DNA of 11,326 nucleotides from contig CAMBYA010000044.1 of assembly GCA_945872035.1 (NCBI GenBank), forward strand, positions 1-11,326, given 5' to 3'. Each line of letters begins with the position of its first letter. Within the stretch, counting starts at the first letter, position 1. The notes below the pieces were generated by a model. The model saw only the letters and a list, made by a program, of their open reading frames with translations. It made no database searches and was not told the DNA's origin. The stretch comes from Rhizobium sp. Q54. GTDB taxonomy: Bacteria; Pseudomonadota; Alphaproteobacteria; SMXS01. Positions 1 through 6,532 of this stretch are shown here, one piece after another. The position numbers and the translations under genes are program-made.

Positions 1-966
1 GCCACCGGCACCGACACCGGCGGCTCGATCCGCCAGCCGGCCAGCTTCTGCGGCCTCGCGGGTATCAAGCCGACCTATGGCCGCTGCTCGCGCTGGGGCA
101 TCATCGCCTTCGCCTCGTCGCTCGACCAGGCCGGGCCGATCACCCGAAACGTGGAAGACGCGGCGATCATGCTGCGCTCCATGGCCGGCTACGACCCGAA
201 GGATTCCACGTCGATCAACACGCCCGTGCCCGACTACCGCAAGGCGCTGACCGGCGACATCCGCGGCCTGAAGATCGGCATACCGCAGGAATACCGCATG
301 GACGGCACGCCGCCCGACGTGCTGGCGCTGTGGGATCGCGGCATCCAGTGGATGAAGGACGCGGGCGCCCAGATCGTCGACATCTCGCTGCCGCACACCA
401 GATACGCTCTGGCGACCTACTATATCGTCGCCCCCGCCGAGGCCAGTTCCAACCTGGCCCGCTATGACGGCGTGCGCTACGGCCTGCGCGAGCAGGGCGG
501 CAACCTGATCGAGATGTACGAGAACACCCGCGGCGCCGGCTTCGGCGAGGAAGTGCAGCGCCGCATCCTGATCGGCACCTATGTGCTTTCGGCCGGCTAT
601 TACGACGCCTATTACCTGAAGGCGCAGAAGGTCCGCACCCTGATCGCCCAGGATTTCGAGCAGGCGTTCGGCCGGGTCGACGCGATCCTGACGCCGACCG
701 CGCCTTGCTCGGCGTTCTCGCCGGGCGAGAAATCGGACGATCCCATCTCCATGTATCTCAACGACGTATTCACCGTGCCGGCCTCGCTGGCCGGCATCCC
801 GGGCATGTCGGTGCCCGCCGGCATCTGCGGCGCGGGCCTGCCGCTCGGCCTGCAGATCCTCGGCCGGCCGTTCGAGGAGGAGACCGTGCTGAAGGTCGGC
901 CACGTCATCGAGCAGGCCGCCGCGTTCGGCGCCCGGCCCAGAATCTGGTGGAAGGAGGCCGCGTGA
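1..966 (+). CDS. gatA: GatA, amidase subunit of Asp-tRNA(Asn)/Glu-tRNA(Gln) amidotransferase (5' truncated by window)
   Basis: The frame is open from base 1 to TGA at 964-966 and gives 321 residues. Roughly the first 170 residues of a normal protein of about 490 lie upstream of the window. GatA hydrolyses glutamine and passes ammonia to GatB, which converts Glu-tRNA(Gln) or Asp-tRNA(Asn) to the amidated form in the cytoplasm. The visible part opens inside the amidase signature: [10 protein letters not shown] at residues 4-13 includes the nucleophilic serine (visible residue 9). The catalytic lysine and cis-serine of the Ser-cisSer-Lys triad would lie in the missing part. GIKPTYGR and DQAGPITR, both GatA hallmarks, follow, and the C-terminal [14 protein letters not shown] block is intact. 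The stop overlaps the gatB start by one base (TGATG), so the two are translationally coupled. gatC probably lies upstream but is not visible. Confidence 0.97.
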   Translation, partial: ATGTDTGGSIRQPASFCGLAGIKPTYGRCSRWGIIAFASSLDQAGPITRNVEDAAIMLRSMAGYDPKDSTSINTPVPDYRKALTGDIRGLKIGIPQEYRMDGTPPDVLALWDRGIQWMKDAGAQIVDISLPHTRYALATYYIVAPAEASSNLARYDGVRYGLREQGGNLIEMYENTRGAGFGEEVQRRILIGTYVLSAGYYDAYYLKAQKVRTLIAQDFEQAFGRVDAILTPTAPCSAFSPGEKSDDPISMYLNDVFTVPASLAGIPGMSVPAGICGAGLPLGLQILGRPFEEETVLKVGHVIEQAAAFGARPRIWWKEAA

Positions 967-2420
967 TGTCCAAGCTGATTTCCGGCGCCACCGGCGAATG
1001 GGAAGTGGTCATCGGCCTCGAGGTCCATGCCCAGGTCACCTCCAATTCCAAGCTGTTCTCCGGCGCGGCCACCGAGTTCGGCGCCGAGCCCAACACCCAG
1101 GTCAGCCTGGTCGACGCCGCCATGCCCGGGATGCTGCCGGTGATCAACGCCTATTGCGTCGAGCAGGCGGTGCGCACCGGCCTGGCCCTCGACGCCCAGA
1201 TCAACCTCTATTCGATCTTCGACCGGAAGAACTACTTCTACGCCGACCTGCCGCAGGGCTACCAGATCTCCCAGTACAAGCAGCCGGTGGTGGGCGAGGG
1301 GATCATCACCCTCGACCTGAAGGACGGCGAGACCAAGGAAGTCGGCATCGAGCGCCTGCACCTGGAGCAGGACGCCGGCAAGTCGATGCACGACCAGCAC
1401 CCGACCATGACCTATGTGGACCTGAACCGGTCCGGCGTGGCGCTGATGGAGATCGTGTCCAAGCCCGACATGCGCTCGTCGGAAGAGGCGGGCGCCTACC
1501 TGAAGAAGCTGCGCACCATCCTGCGCTATATCGGCACCTGCGACGGCAACATGGAGCAGGGCTCCATGCGCGCCGACGTCAACGTGTCGGTCCGCAAGCC
1601 GGGCGGTCCGCTGGGCACCCGGTGCGAGATCAAGAACGTCAACTCGGTCCGCTTCGTGCAGCAGGCCATCGAGTACGAGGCACGCCGCCAGATCGACATC
1701 ATCGAGGACGGCGGCAAGATCGTGCAGGAAACCCGCCTCTACGACGTGGCGGCGGGCGTCACCCGTTCCATGCGCTCGAAGGAAGAGGCGCACGACTACC
1801 GCTATTTCCCCGATCCGGATCTGCTGCCGCTGGAGCTCGATCCCGCCTGGGTCGAGAACATCAAGGCCGGCCTGCCCGAGCTGCCCGACGAGAAGAAGAA
1901 CCGCCTGATGCGCGACTTCGGCCTGTCGGTCTATGACGCGGGCGTGATGGTCTCCGAGCCCGAGATCGGCGTCTATTTCGAGGAAGTGGCCAAGGGCCGC
2001 GACCCCAAGCAGGCCTCCAACTGGGTCACCGGCAGCCTGTTCGCCGCGCTGAACGCGAAAGGCGTGTCGATCACCGAAAGCCCGGTGACCGCCGCCAATC
2101 TCGGCAAGCTGATCGACCTCATCGCCGACAACACCATCTCGGGCCGCATCGCCAAGGACGTGTTCGAGATCATGGTCGAAACCGGCGGCGATCCCGCGAA
2201 GATCGTCGAGGAAAAGGGCCTGAAGCAGATCACCGACACCGGCTTCATCGAAGGCATCGTCGACAAGATCATCGCCGAGAACCCGGGCCAGGTCGCGCAG
2301 TACGACGGCGGCGCCAACCCCAAGGTCATCGGCTGGTTCGTCGGCCAGGTGATGAAGCAGAGCCAGGGCAAGGCCAACCCGGCCCAGGTCAACGAGCTGC
2401 TGAAGAAGAAGCTGGGTTAA
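966..2420 (+). CDS. gatB: GatB, tRNA-binding kinase subunit of the GatCAB amidotransferase
   Basis: GatB binds mischarged Glu-tRNA(Gln) or Asp-tRNA(Asn), activates the side-chain carboxylate with ATP, and amidates it with ammonia channelled from GatA. The protein is 484 residues, normal for the family. The start chosen is ATG at 966, seven bases after AGGAGG (953-958); a GTG directly before it (963) is possible but less likely. Visible landmarks are GLEVHAQ (17-23), [12 protein letters not shown] (93 onward) and the family signature [13 protein letters not shown] (151-163). In that signature a proline common in other bacteria is replaced by alanine. The C-terminal third is the helical GatB/YqeY domain that grips the tRNA elbow, ending in a lysine-rich tail. 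It forms an operon with gatA. No convincing terminator separates it from the toxin-antitoxin promoter that follows. Confidence 0.98.
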   Translation: MSKLISGATGEWEVVIGLEVHAQVTSNSKLFSGAATEFGAEPNTQVSLVDAAMPGMLPVINAYCVEQAVRTGLALDAQINLYSIFDRKNYFYADLPQGYQISQYKQPVVGEGIITLDLKDGETKEVGIERLHLEQDAGKSMHDQHPTMTYVDLNRSGVALMEIVSKPDMRSSEEAGAYLKKLRTILRYIGTCDGNMEQGSMRADVNVSVRKPGGPLGTRCEIKNVNSVRFVQQAIEYEARRQIDIIEDGGKIVQETRLYDVAAGVTRSMRSKEEAHDYRYFPDPDLLPLELDPAWVENIKAGLPELPDEKKNRLMRDFGLSVYDAGVMVSEPEIGVYFEEVAKGRDPKQASNWVTGSLFAALNAKGVSITESPVTAANLGKLIDLIADNTISGRIAKDVFEIMVETGGDPAKIVEEKGLKQITDTGFIEGIVDKIIAENPGQVAQYDGGANPKVIGWFVGQVMKQSQGKANPAQVNELLKKKLG

Positions 2421-2430
2421 GCACCCAATC

Positions 2431-2458
2431 TTGTCAGCGCATCAGAATTGTATATATT
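2431..2458 (+). promoter_or_regulatory. Putative vapBC promoter
   Basis: A TTGTCA box (2431-2436) and a TATATT box (2453-2458) are separated by 16 bp, a good sigma-70-type match in otherwise G/C-rich DNA. Transcription would begin near 2465 and leave a leader of about 25 bases before vapB. The -10 box lies inside the left arm of the inverted repeat at 2446-2475, which fits repression by the VapBC complex. The boxes are seen in the sequence; their function is inferred. Confidence 0.55.
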
Positions 2459-2475
2459 GTCCCGTATATACAATT
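2446..2475. repeat. Perfect 11-bp inverted repeat, likely VapBC operator
   Basis: The arms AATTGTATATA (2446-2456) and TATATACAATT (2465-2475) are exact reverse complements around an 8-bp spacer. AbrB-fold antitoxins such as VapB typically bind A/T-rich palindromes that overlap their own promoter, and this one covers the putative -10 box and the expected start point. It is the most A/T-rich stretch of this part of the window. Confidence 0.75.
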
Positions 2476-2489
2476 TTGGTGCAAGCAGC

Positions 2490-2723
2490 ATGACCACAGC
2501 GCGCGTGTTCAAATCCGGCAACAGCCAGGCGGTTCGCCTGCCCAAGGAATTTCGTGTTCAGGGCAAGGAACTGGAGATTTTCCGGCGTGGTGATGAAATC
2601 GTGCTTCGCGAGCCGTCGAAGGGTCTTGGGCGTGCGTTCGAGATTCTCGCGGGCCTGCCGGATGACTTCATGGCGGATGGCCGAAACGATACTCCACCCC
2701 AGCCGCGCGACGACCTGGAATGA
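2490..2723 (+). CDS. vapB: VapB-type antitoxin (SpoVT/AbrB fold)
   Basis: This 77-residue antitoxin is expected to bind and neutralise VapC and to repress the operon. Residues 1-47 form an AbrB/MazE swapped-hairpin DNA-binding domain, shown by the classic start MTTARVFKSGNSQAVRLPKE and by GDEIVLRE. Residues 50-77 (FEILAGLPDDFMADGR and an acidic, proline-containing tail) resemble the region that threads into the VapC active site. The ATG at 2490 was chosen because it begins at the conserved AbrB start. An upstream TTG (2448) in the same frame lies inside the operator palindrome and ahead of the predicted transcription start, so it is unlikely. No strong Shine-Dalgarno sequence is visible. Its stop overlaps the vapC start (ATGA, 2720-2723), the usual coupling in such modules. 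Confidence 0.93.
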   Translation: MTTARVFKSGNSQAVRLPKEFRVQGKELEIFRRGDEIVLREPSKGLGRAFEILAGLPDDFMADGRNDTPPQPRDDLE

Positions 2724-3127
2724 CGGCCCGATACCTGCTCGATACCAATATCTGCATCTACGTCCAGCGCGCTCGGCCGCCTTCCGTCCTGGCCAGGTTT
2801 GAGGCGTTGAATGCCGGAGCTGCTGTAATTTCGGCGGTTACGTGGGGCGAACTGGTCTATGGCGCGGAAAAGAGTACGCGACGCGAAAGCGTCCTCGACG
2901 CGTTGCGTGAATTCGCCTCCTTCGTGCCTGTCCTGCCCATGCCGGTCGACGCCGCGCTGCATTACGGCGCCGTCCGTGCCCGACTTGAGCAACGCGGCGA
3001 GATCATCGGCAACAATGATCTGTGGATCGCCGGGCACGCATTGGCAGCCGGCCTAATTCTGGTGACGAACAATGAGCGCGAGTTCTCACGGGTGGCGGAA
3101 TTGCCCATCGAGAACTGGGTCCTCTGA
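2720..3127 (+). CDS. vapC: VapC-type toxin, PIN-domain ribonuclease
   Basis: This 135-residue protein is a single PIN domain, a Mg2+-dependent RNase. Acidic metal ligands are visible at D8 (LLDTN), E44 (WGELVYG) and D100 (GNNDLWIA), followed by the VTNNEREF motif at 115-122 and the usual IENW near the C terminus. All key residues are present, so the toxin is predicted active. The sequence style (LDTNICIY, ELVYGAEKS, VTNNxREF) resembles the enterobacterial VapC/MvpT group, whose members cut initiator tRNA in the anticodon loop; that target is inferred here and not shown. ATG at 2720 overlaps the vapB stop, so toxin translation depends on antitoxin translation. The module sits between unrelated chromosomal genes and is a bit less G/C-rich than gatB, which fits horizontal acquisition. 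Confidence 0.94.
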   Translation: MTARYLLDTNICIYVQRARPPSVLARFEALNAGAAVISAVTWGELVYGAEKSTRRESVLDALREFASFVPVLPMPVDAALHYGAVRARLEQRGEIIGNNDLWIAGHALAAGLILVTNNEREFSRVAELPIENWVL

Positions 3128-3135
3128 CTTGAAAA

Positions 3136-3147
3136 TTCACGCGTGAA
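3136..3147. repeat. 12-bp perfect palindrome between vapC and the SnoaL-like gene
   Basis: TTCACGCGTGAA equals its own reverse complement. It lies nine bases after the vapC stop and about 60 bp before the next start codon. It could be a dimeric regulator site for the downstream gene. There is no T-tract, so it is not a standard terminator. Confidence 0.5.
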
Positions 3148-3150
3148 GGC

Positions 3151-3179
3151 TTGGCCCCCTCCGGCCCATGCGCTAGGCT
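3151..3179 (+). promoter_or_regulatory. Weak putative promoter for the SnoaL-like gene
   Basis: TTGGCC (3151-3156) and TAGGCT (3174-3179) are 17 bp apart in the only non-coding gap before the gene. The match to consensus is modest. The palindrome at 3136-3147 lies just upstream, where an activator or repressor could act. Confidence 0.3.
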
Positions 3180-3206
3180 CGCCGCCGAACCGACCGGGAG
3201 GATTTC

Positions 3207-3665
3207 ATGACCATCGAGGAACTGCTCGAGATCGAGGCCATCAAGCAGATGCGCCATCTCTATTCGCACTACTATGACGGCAACAAGCTGGACGAGCTGG
3301 TCAGCCTGTTCACCGACGACGCGGTTTGCGAGTTCGGCCCGAATTTCGGCGGCGACTGGGTCGGCAAGGACCAGATCCGCGCCCGCTACCACGATTTCCT
3401 CTATGGCAGCGGCCGGCTGGAGCATTCCCAGATGCACGCGGTCACCAACCCGTGGATCAAGCTGATCGACAAGGAAACCGCCAACGGCCGCTGGTACCAG
3501 CTCAACCTGAACGTGGCGCCCGGCGCGCCCAATCCGCTCACCCTGTTCGGCATCTATGACGACATCTACAAGAAGGTGAACGGCGAGTGGAAGATCCACC
3601 GCACCCGCATCGACTTCCTGTGGCCCAAGCGCGAGTTCTACGGCATCCGCGACAAGATCGACTGA
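3207..3665 (+). CDS. SnoaL-like / NTF2-like domain protein
   Basis: This 152-residue cytoplasmic protein has no signal peptide or membrane segment. The whole length matches the SnoaL-like alpha+beta cone fold. An N-terminal helix pair (EELLEIEAIKQMRHLYSHYYDG, then LDELVSLFTDDAVCEFG, to about residue 44) is followed by the 'VGKDQIRARY' helix and a strand region (H73-S-Q-M-H77). It ends in strands with GRWYQLNLNV and NGEWKIHRTRIDF. Relatives include ketosteroid-isomerase-like enzymes, dehydratases and many proteins of unknown substrate, so no reaction can be assigned. ATG at 3207 has a strong GGGAGGA (3196-3202). It converges with the metallo-hydrolase gene downstream with only 7 bp between stops, leaving no room for a separate terminator. 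Confidence 0.88.
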   Translation: MTIEELLEIEAIKQMRHLYSHYYDGNKLDELVSLFTDDAVCEFGPNFGGDWVGKDQIRARYHDFLYGSGRLEHSQMHAVTNPWIKLIDKETANGRWYQLNLNVAPGAPNPLTLFGIYDDIYKKVNGEWKIHRTRIDFLWPKREFYGIRDKID

Positions 3666-3672
3666 GCCGCCG

Positions 3673-5049
3673 TCAGTCCAGGTCGAAGCGGTCCTTGTAG
3701 TCGGGCACCGTACAAGCCCAGCCCAGGTTTTCCTCGATGCGGTGGCGCAGGGCGTCGGAGGCCGCGGGCTCGCCGTGGGTGATGAAGGTCATCGTCGGCA
3801 GGCGGCGGAACTGCCCCAGCCAGCCCAGGATCTCGTCGGCGTCGGCATGGGCCGAGAACATGTCCAGGTTGCGCACGTCCGCCTTCACCGGCACGTACTG
3901 GCCGAAGATCTTCACTTCCCCGGCGCCGGCCACCATGGCCGCGCCCCGCGTGCCGCCGGCCTGGAAGCCGGCGAACAGGATGGTGTTGCGCGGGTCCGGC
4001 GCGAAATGGGTCAGGTGATGCAGCACCCGGCCGCCTGTCGCCATGCCGCTGGCCGACACCAGCACCATGGGCATGGCCGAACGGTCCAGCGCCCGCGAGT
4101 CCTCGGGCGTGCGCACATAGGTCGCCACCCGGAACGCCTCCTGGCACTCGCGGTGGGTCAGCTTGTGATCGCCCTGGTGGCGGGCGAACATCTCCGTGGC
4201 GTCGATCGCCATGGGACTGTCGAGGAACACCGGCAGGTCCGGAATCCGTTTCGCCTGCTTCAGCCGCGACAGGTGATAGAGCAGCGTCTGGGTGCGTCCC
4301 ACCGCGAAGGCGGGGATCACCACCGTGCCGCCCCGCTGGCTGGTGCGGTTGATCACCTCGGCCAGCGCGTCTTCCGGGTCGGCGTCCGGATGGCGGCGGT
4401 CGCCATAGGTGGACTCGACGACCAGGTAGTCGGCCTCCTCGACCCGCGCGGGCGGCGGCATGGTGGCGGACTCCGGCCGCCCGAGGTCGCCGGTGAACTG
4501 CAGGCTGGTGCCTTTCCAGGTCAGCCGCGTCAGCGCCGATCCCAGGATATGCCCGGCCCGCTCGAAGCGCAGGGTGACGCCGTTGCCGATCTGCGTGTCC
4601 TCGCCATAGTCGACGCCGCGCAGCTGCTCCAGCGCCCGGTCGGCATCCTTGCGGGTATAGAGCGGTTGGGCGGGATGGTGCTTCGACGTGCCGTGCCGGT
4701 TGGCGAACTCGGCGTCCTTTTCCTGCAGCATGGCGCTGTCGCGCAGCAGAATCTCGCACAGGTCGGCGGTGCCGGGCGTGCACAGCACCGGCCCGCGAAA
4801 CCCGTTGCGCACCAGCAGCGGCAGGTAGCCCGAATGGTCCAGGTGCGCATGGGTCAGGATCACCGCGTCGAGCGACGACGGGTCCAGCGGCAGCGGTGCC
4901 CAGTTGCGCAGGCGCAGGTTCTTGAACCCCTGGAACAGGCCGCAATCCACCAGCAGCCGCGCCTTGCCGGCCCGCACCAGATATTTCGAGCCGGTCACGG
5001 TGCCGACGGCGCCAAGGAAGGTGATCCGCATCAGGCCGGTTGATGGCAT
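3673..5049 (-). CDS. Beta-CASP metallo-beta-lactamase-fold RNA hydrolase (YSH1/CPSF-like, COG1236 type)
   Basis: This 458-residue protein contains a metallo-beta-lactamase core with zinc ligands HAHLDH (67-72), H167 (GHILGSA) and D188 (FTGDLGR). The beta-CASP insertion follows, with E212 (VVESTYGDR) as motif A, SASGMATGGRVLHH as the motif B region, FSAHAD, and the C-terminal motif C histidine in ITHGEP. Proteins of this kind process nucleic acids, usually RNA as endonuclease and/or 5' exonuclease; the substrate here is unknown. The start is uncertain. ATG at 5049 gives the length stated, but homologues typically begin at MRITFLGAVGTVTG, which would be ATG at 5031. Neither has a clear Shine-Dalgarno sequence. 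A GATAAT-like box on this strand (5051-5056) would start RNA near 5044 and favour 5031, but it lacks a -35 partner. It diverges from the GST gene across about 195 bp. Confidence 0.92.
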   Translation of the reverse strand: MPSTGLMRITFLGAVGTVTGSKYLVRAGKARLLVDCGLFQGFKNLRLRNWAPLPLDPSSLDAVILTHAHLDHSGYLPLLVRNGFRGPVLCTPGTADLCEILLRDSAMLQEKDAEFANRHGTSKHHPAQPLYTRKDADRALEQLRGVDYGEDTQIGNGVTLRFERAGHILGSALTRLTWKGTSLQFTGDLGRPESATMPPPARVEEADYLVVESTYGDRRHPDADPEDALAEVINRTSQRGGTVVIPAFAVGRTQTLLYHLSRLKQAKRIPDLPVFLDSPMAIDATEMFARHQGDHKLTHRECQEAFRVATYVRTPEDSRALDRSAMPMVLVSASGMATGGRVLHHLTHFAPDPRNTILFAGFQAGGTRGAAMVAGAGEVKIFGQYVPVKADVRNLDMFSAHADADEILGWLGQFRRLPTMTFITHGEPAASDALRHRIEENLGWACTVPDYKDRFDLD

Positions 5050-5244
5050 GGATTATCGCCGGGAGAAAAGGGCAGGGCGTCCAGTATGCGGTCTGCGACC
5101 CCCGCGGCCAACGCAATAGCGCACCGCGCATCGCCGCACCCATCCCTTGCGTACCTGCACTGGTGACGGTCCGCGCTCCGGTTGCCAGTGCCCGCTGTCT
5201 CGGCCATCCTGTCGCGCGAGACAGAACTTCACCGGGAGCGATCC

Positions 5245-6009
5245 ATGATCGACGTGCATTATTGGCCCACACCCAACGGGTGGAAGGTCACCATCATGCT
5301 GGAGGAGACCGGCGTGCCCTATACCATCGTCCCCGTGGATATCGGCGGTGGCGACCAGTTCAAGGCCGGCTTCCTGCGCATCAGCCCCAACAACCGCATG
5401 CCGGCCATCGTCGACCACGACCCGATCGGCGGCGGCGCGCCGCTGTCGATCTTCGAATCGGGCGCCATCCTGGAGTACCTGGCCGACAAGACCGGCCAGT
5501 TCCTGCCCACCTCCGGCGCCGGCCGCTACAAGGTGCTGCAATGGGTGCACTGGCAGATGGCCAACCTGGGTCCGATGATGGGCAACGCCAACCACTTCAA
5601 GAACTACGCCAAGAACCTCACCGACAAGCCCGAGCAACTCGAATACGGCACCAAGCGCTTCGTCGGCGAGGTCGACCGGCTGTCGGGCGTGATGGACGCC
5701 CAGCTGTCGGTGAACGAATACCTGGCCGGTCCCGACTACAGCATCGCCGACATGGTCACCTGGCCGTGGGCGTTCCTGCTGCCGAGGATCCTCAATGAGG
5801 GCGTGCTGGAGCCGTTCCCCAATCTGAAGCGCTGGATCGACCAGGTCGGCGCGCGCCCCGCCGTCGACAAGGGCCGCAAGGTCGGCCGCGAGTTCGGCGA
5901 CCGCAAGCTGACCGAGGAAGAGGAAAAGGAGCGCCGGGCGCTGCTGTTCAACCAGACCAACGACAAGGTCCGTGCCGCGCGCGAGGCCGCCGCGAAGGCG
6001 GGCGTCTGA
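5245..6009 (+). CDS. Nu-class (YfcG/YghU-like) glutathione S-transferase / disulfide-bond oxidoreductase
   Basis: This 254-residue cytosolic protein has an N-terminal thioredoxin-fold domain (about 1-85) with the opening pattern PTPNGWK (8-14). T9 and N11 of YfcG-type enzymes, which contact the glutathione disulfide, are conserved. The cis-proline loop NRMPAIVDH and the glutathione gamma-glutamyl-binding motif FESGAILEYLA follow. The helical C-terminal domain includes LQWVHWQMANLGPMMGN and YSIADMVTWPW. Nu-class enzymes act mainly as glutathione-dependent disulfide reductases, so a thiol-redox role is inferred. Beyond residue 215 there is a charged, lysine/glutamate-rich tail (LTEEEEKERR) longer than in YfcG. 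ATG at 5245 has GGGAG at 5234-5238; an upstream in-frame TTG at 5182 would add residues foreign to the family. A strong terminator follows. Confidence 0.93.
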   Translation: MIDVHYWPTPNGWKVTIMLEETGVPYTIVPVDIGGGDQFKAGFLRISPNNRMPAIVDHDPIGGGAPLSIFESGAILEYLADKTGQFLPTSGAGRYKVLQWVHWQMANLGPMMGNANHFKNYAKNLTDKPEQLEYGTKRFVGEVDRLSGVMDAQLSVNEYLAGPDYSIADMVTWPWAFLLPRILNEGVLEPFPNLKRWIDQVGARPAVDKGRKVGREFGDRKLTEEEEKERRALLFNQTNDKVRAAREAAAKAGV

Positions 6010-6032
6010 TCCGATCCTGTAGTTATGCAGGC

Positions 6033-6065
6033 GAAACGGCGGCCTGTAGCCGCCGTTTCTTTTTT
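6033..6065 (+). terminator. Rho-independent terminator after the GST gene
   Basis: A perfect 11-bp stem, GAAACGGCGGC (6033-6043) with GCCGCCGTTTC (6049-6059), closes a 5-base loop and is followed directly by six T residues. It lies 24 bp after the GST stop and separates that gene from the Sel1 unit. Confidence 0.93.
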
Positions 6066-6085
6066 CGGGCGCCGGCGATTTCGGT

Positions 6086-6112
6086 ATTCCGTTAAGATTC
6101 CGTTCATGGAAC
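6086..6112. repeat. ATTCCGTT direct repeat with 11-bp period plus short palindrome upstream of the Sel1 gene
   Basis: ATTCCGTT occurs at 6086-6093 and again at 6097-6104, one helical turn apart. The second copy runs into GTTC-ATG-GAAC (6102-6112), an inverted repeat. The block ends about 50 bp before the Sel1 start, a suitable place for a regulator. A weak promoter reading, TTCCGT (6098-6103) and TGATAT (6121-6126) with a 17-bp spacer, would overlap it. Function is inferred only from position and symmetry. Confidence 0.4.
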
Positions 6113-6162
6113 TGGCTGCATGATATCCGTGTTGTGAACATACAGACACGGAGTAACCAGTC

Positions 6163-6441
6163 ATGTTCGATACAGCCCACAGCTTCTCGTACAGCGCGCC
6201 GTCGACTGTCGCGACGCCTGTCACCGAAGATGCGGATTCCTATTTCGAGCTGGGTCTCGTCTACGCAACAGGCCATGGCGAGCCGGTCGACTATGTCCGC
6301 GCCCACAAGTGGTTCAACATCGCCGCCATGCTGGGCGATATCCGGGCTCGCGAGGAGCGCGCCGACCTGGCCGGGCTGATGAGCCCGGCCGAGGTCGCCG
6401 AAGCCCAGAAGCTGGCCCGCGAGTGGGTGCTGAGCCACTGA
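6163..6441 (+). CDS. Small single-repeat Sel1-like (SLR/TPR) protein
   Basis: This 92-residue protein has an apolar, serine-rich N terminus without a signal peptide. One Sel1-like repeat follows at about 26-61 (SYFELGLVYATGHGEPVDYVRAHKWFNIAAMLGD, with the typical Y-x-x-G and A-x-x-W-x-x-x-A positions). A helical capping segment, MSPAEVAEAQKLAREWV, comes next. Short proteins of this plan are common in alphaproteobacteria and are presumed protein-protein interaction adaptors; no partner is known from the sequence. ATG at 6163 has GGAG at 6150-6153. The gene stands alone between a rho-independent terminator upstream and a strong hairpin downstream, so it is probably monocistronic. Confidence 0.85.
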   Translation: MFDTAHSFSYSAPSTVATPVTEDADSYFELGLVYATGHGEPVDYVRAHKWFNIAAMLGDIRAREERADLAGLMSPAEVAEAQKLAREWVLSH

Positions 6442-6451
6442 TCCGGCGGTC

Positions 6452-6473
6452 CCCGGGGACAACGGTCCCCGGG
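6452..6473. terminator. Strong G/C hairpin after the Sel1 gene, no T-tract
   Basis: CCCGGGGAC (6452-6460) pairs perfectly with GTCCCCGGG (6465-6473) across a 4-base AACG loop, 11 bp after the Sel1 stop. No run of T follows on either strand, so it could act as a transcript-end stabiliser or a pause site for rho-dependent ending, not as a classical intrinsic terminator. The GGTCCCCGGG unit is nearly a tandem repeat of the preceding GGTCCCCGGGG. Confidence 0.5.
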
Positions 6474-6532
6474 TAGCGCGGCCGGGTCATGCAGGCTATG
6501 CTGCCGGTCCAAACGGGAACTCCGGAGGACCC

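Noticed and set aside
612..1793. Long open frame on the minus strand opposite gatA/gatB
   Set aside because: Its composition (His/Asp/Gly/Arg/Leu-rich, no known domain) is what the opposite strand of G/C-rich codons produces; the real genes on the plus strand are unambiguous.
2413..2427. Small hairpin TGGGT/ACCCA over the gatB stop codon as terminator
   Set aside because: Only 5 bp and no T-tract; too weak to call.
3742..5043. Long plus-strand open frame opposite the beta-CASP gene
   Set aside because: Low-complexity shadow of the minus-strand gene, which carries all zinc-binding motifs; the product has no recognisable domain.
5053..6462. Long minus-strand open frame across the GST and Sel1 genes
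   Set aside because: It runs through a GST gene, a perfect terminator and a second gene on the other strand and shows no motif of its own.
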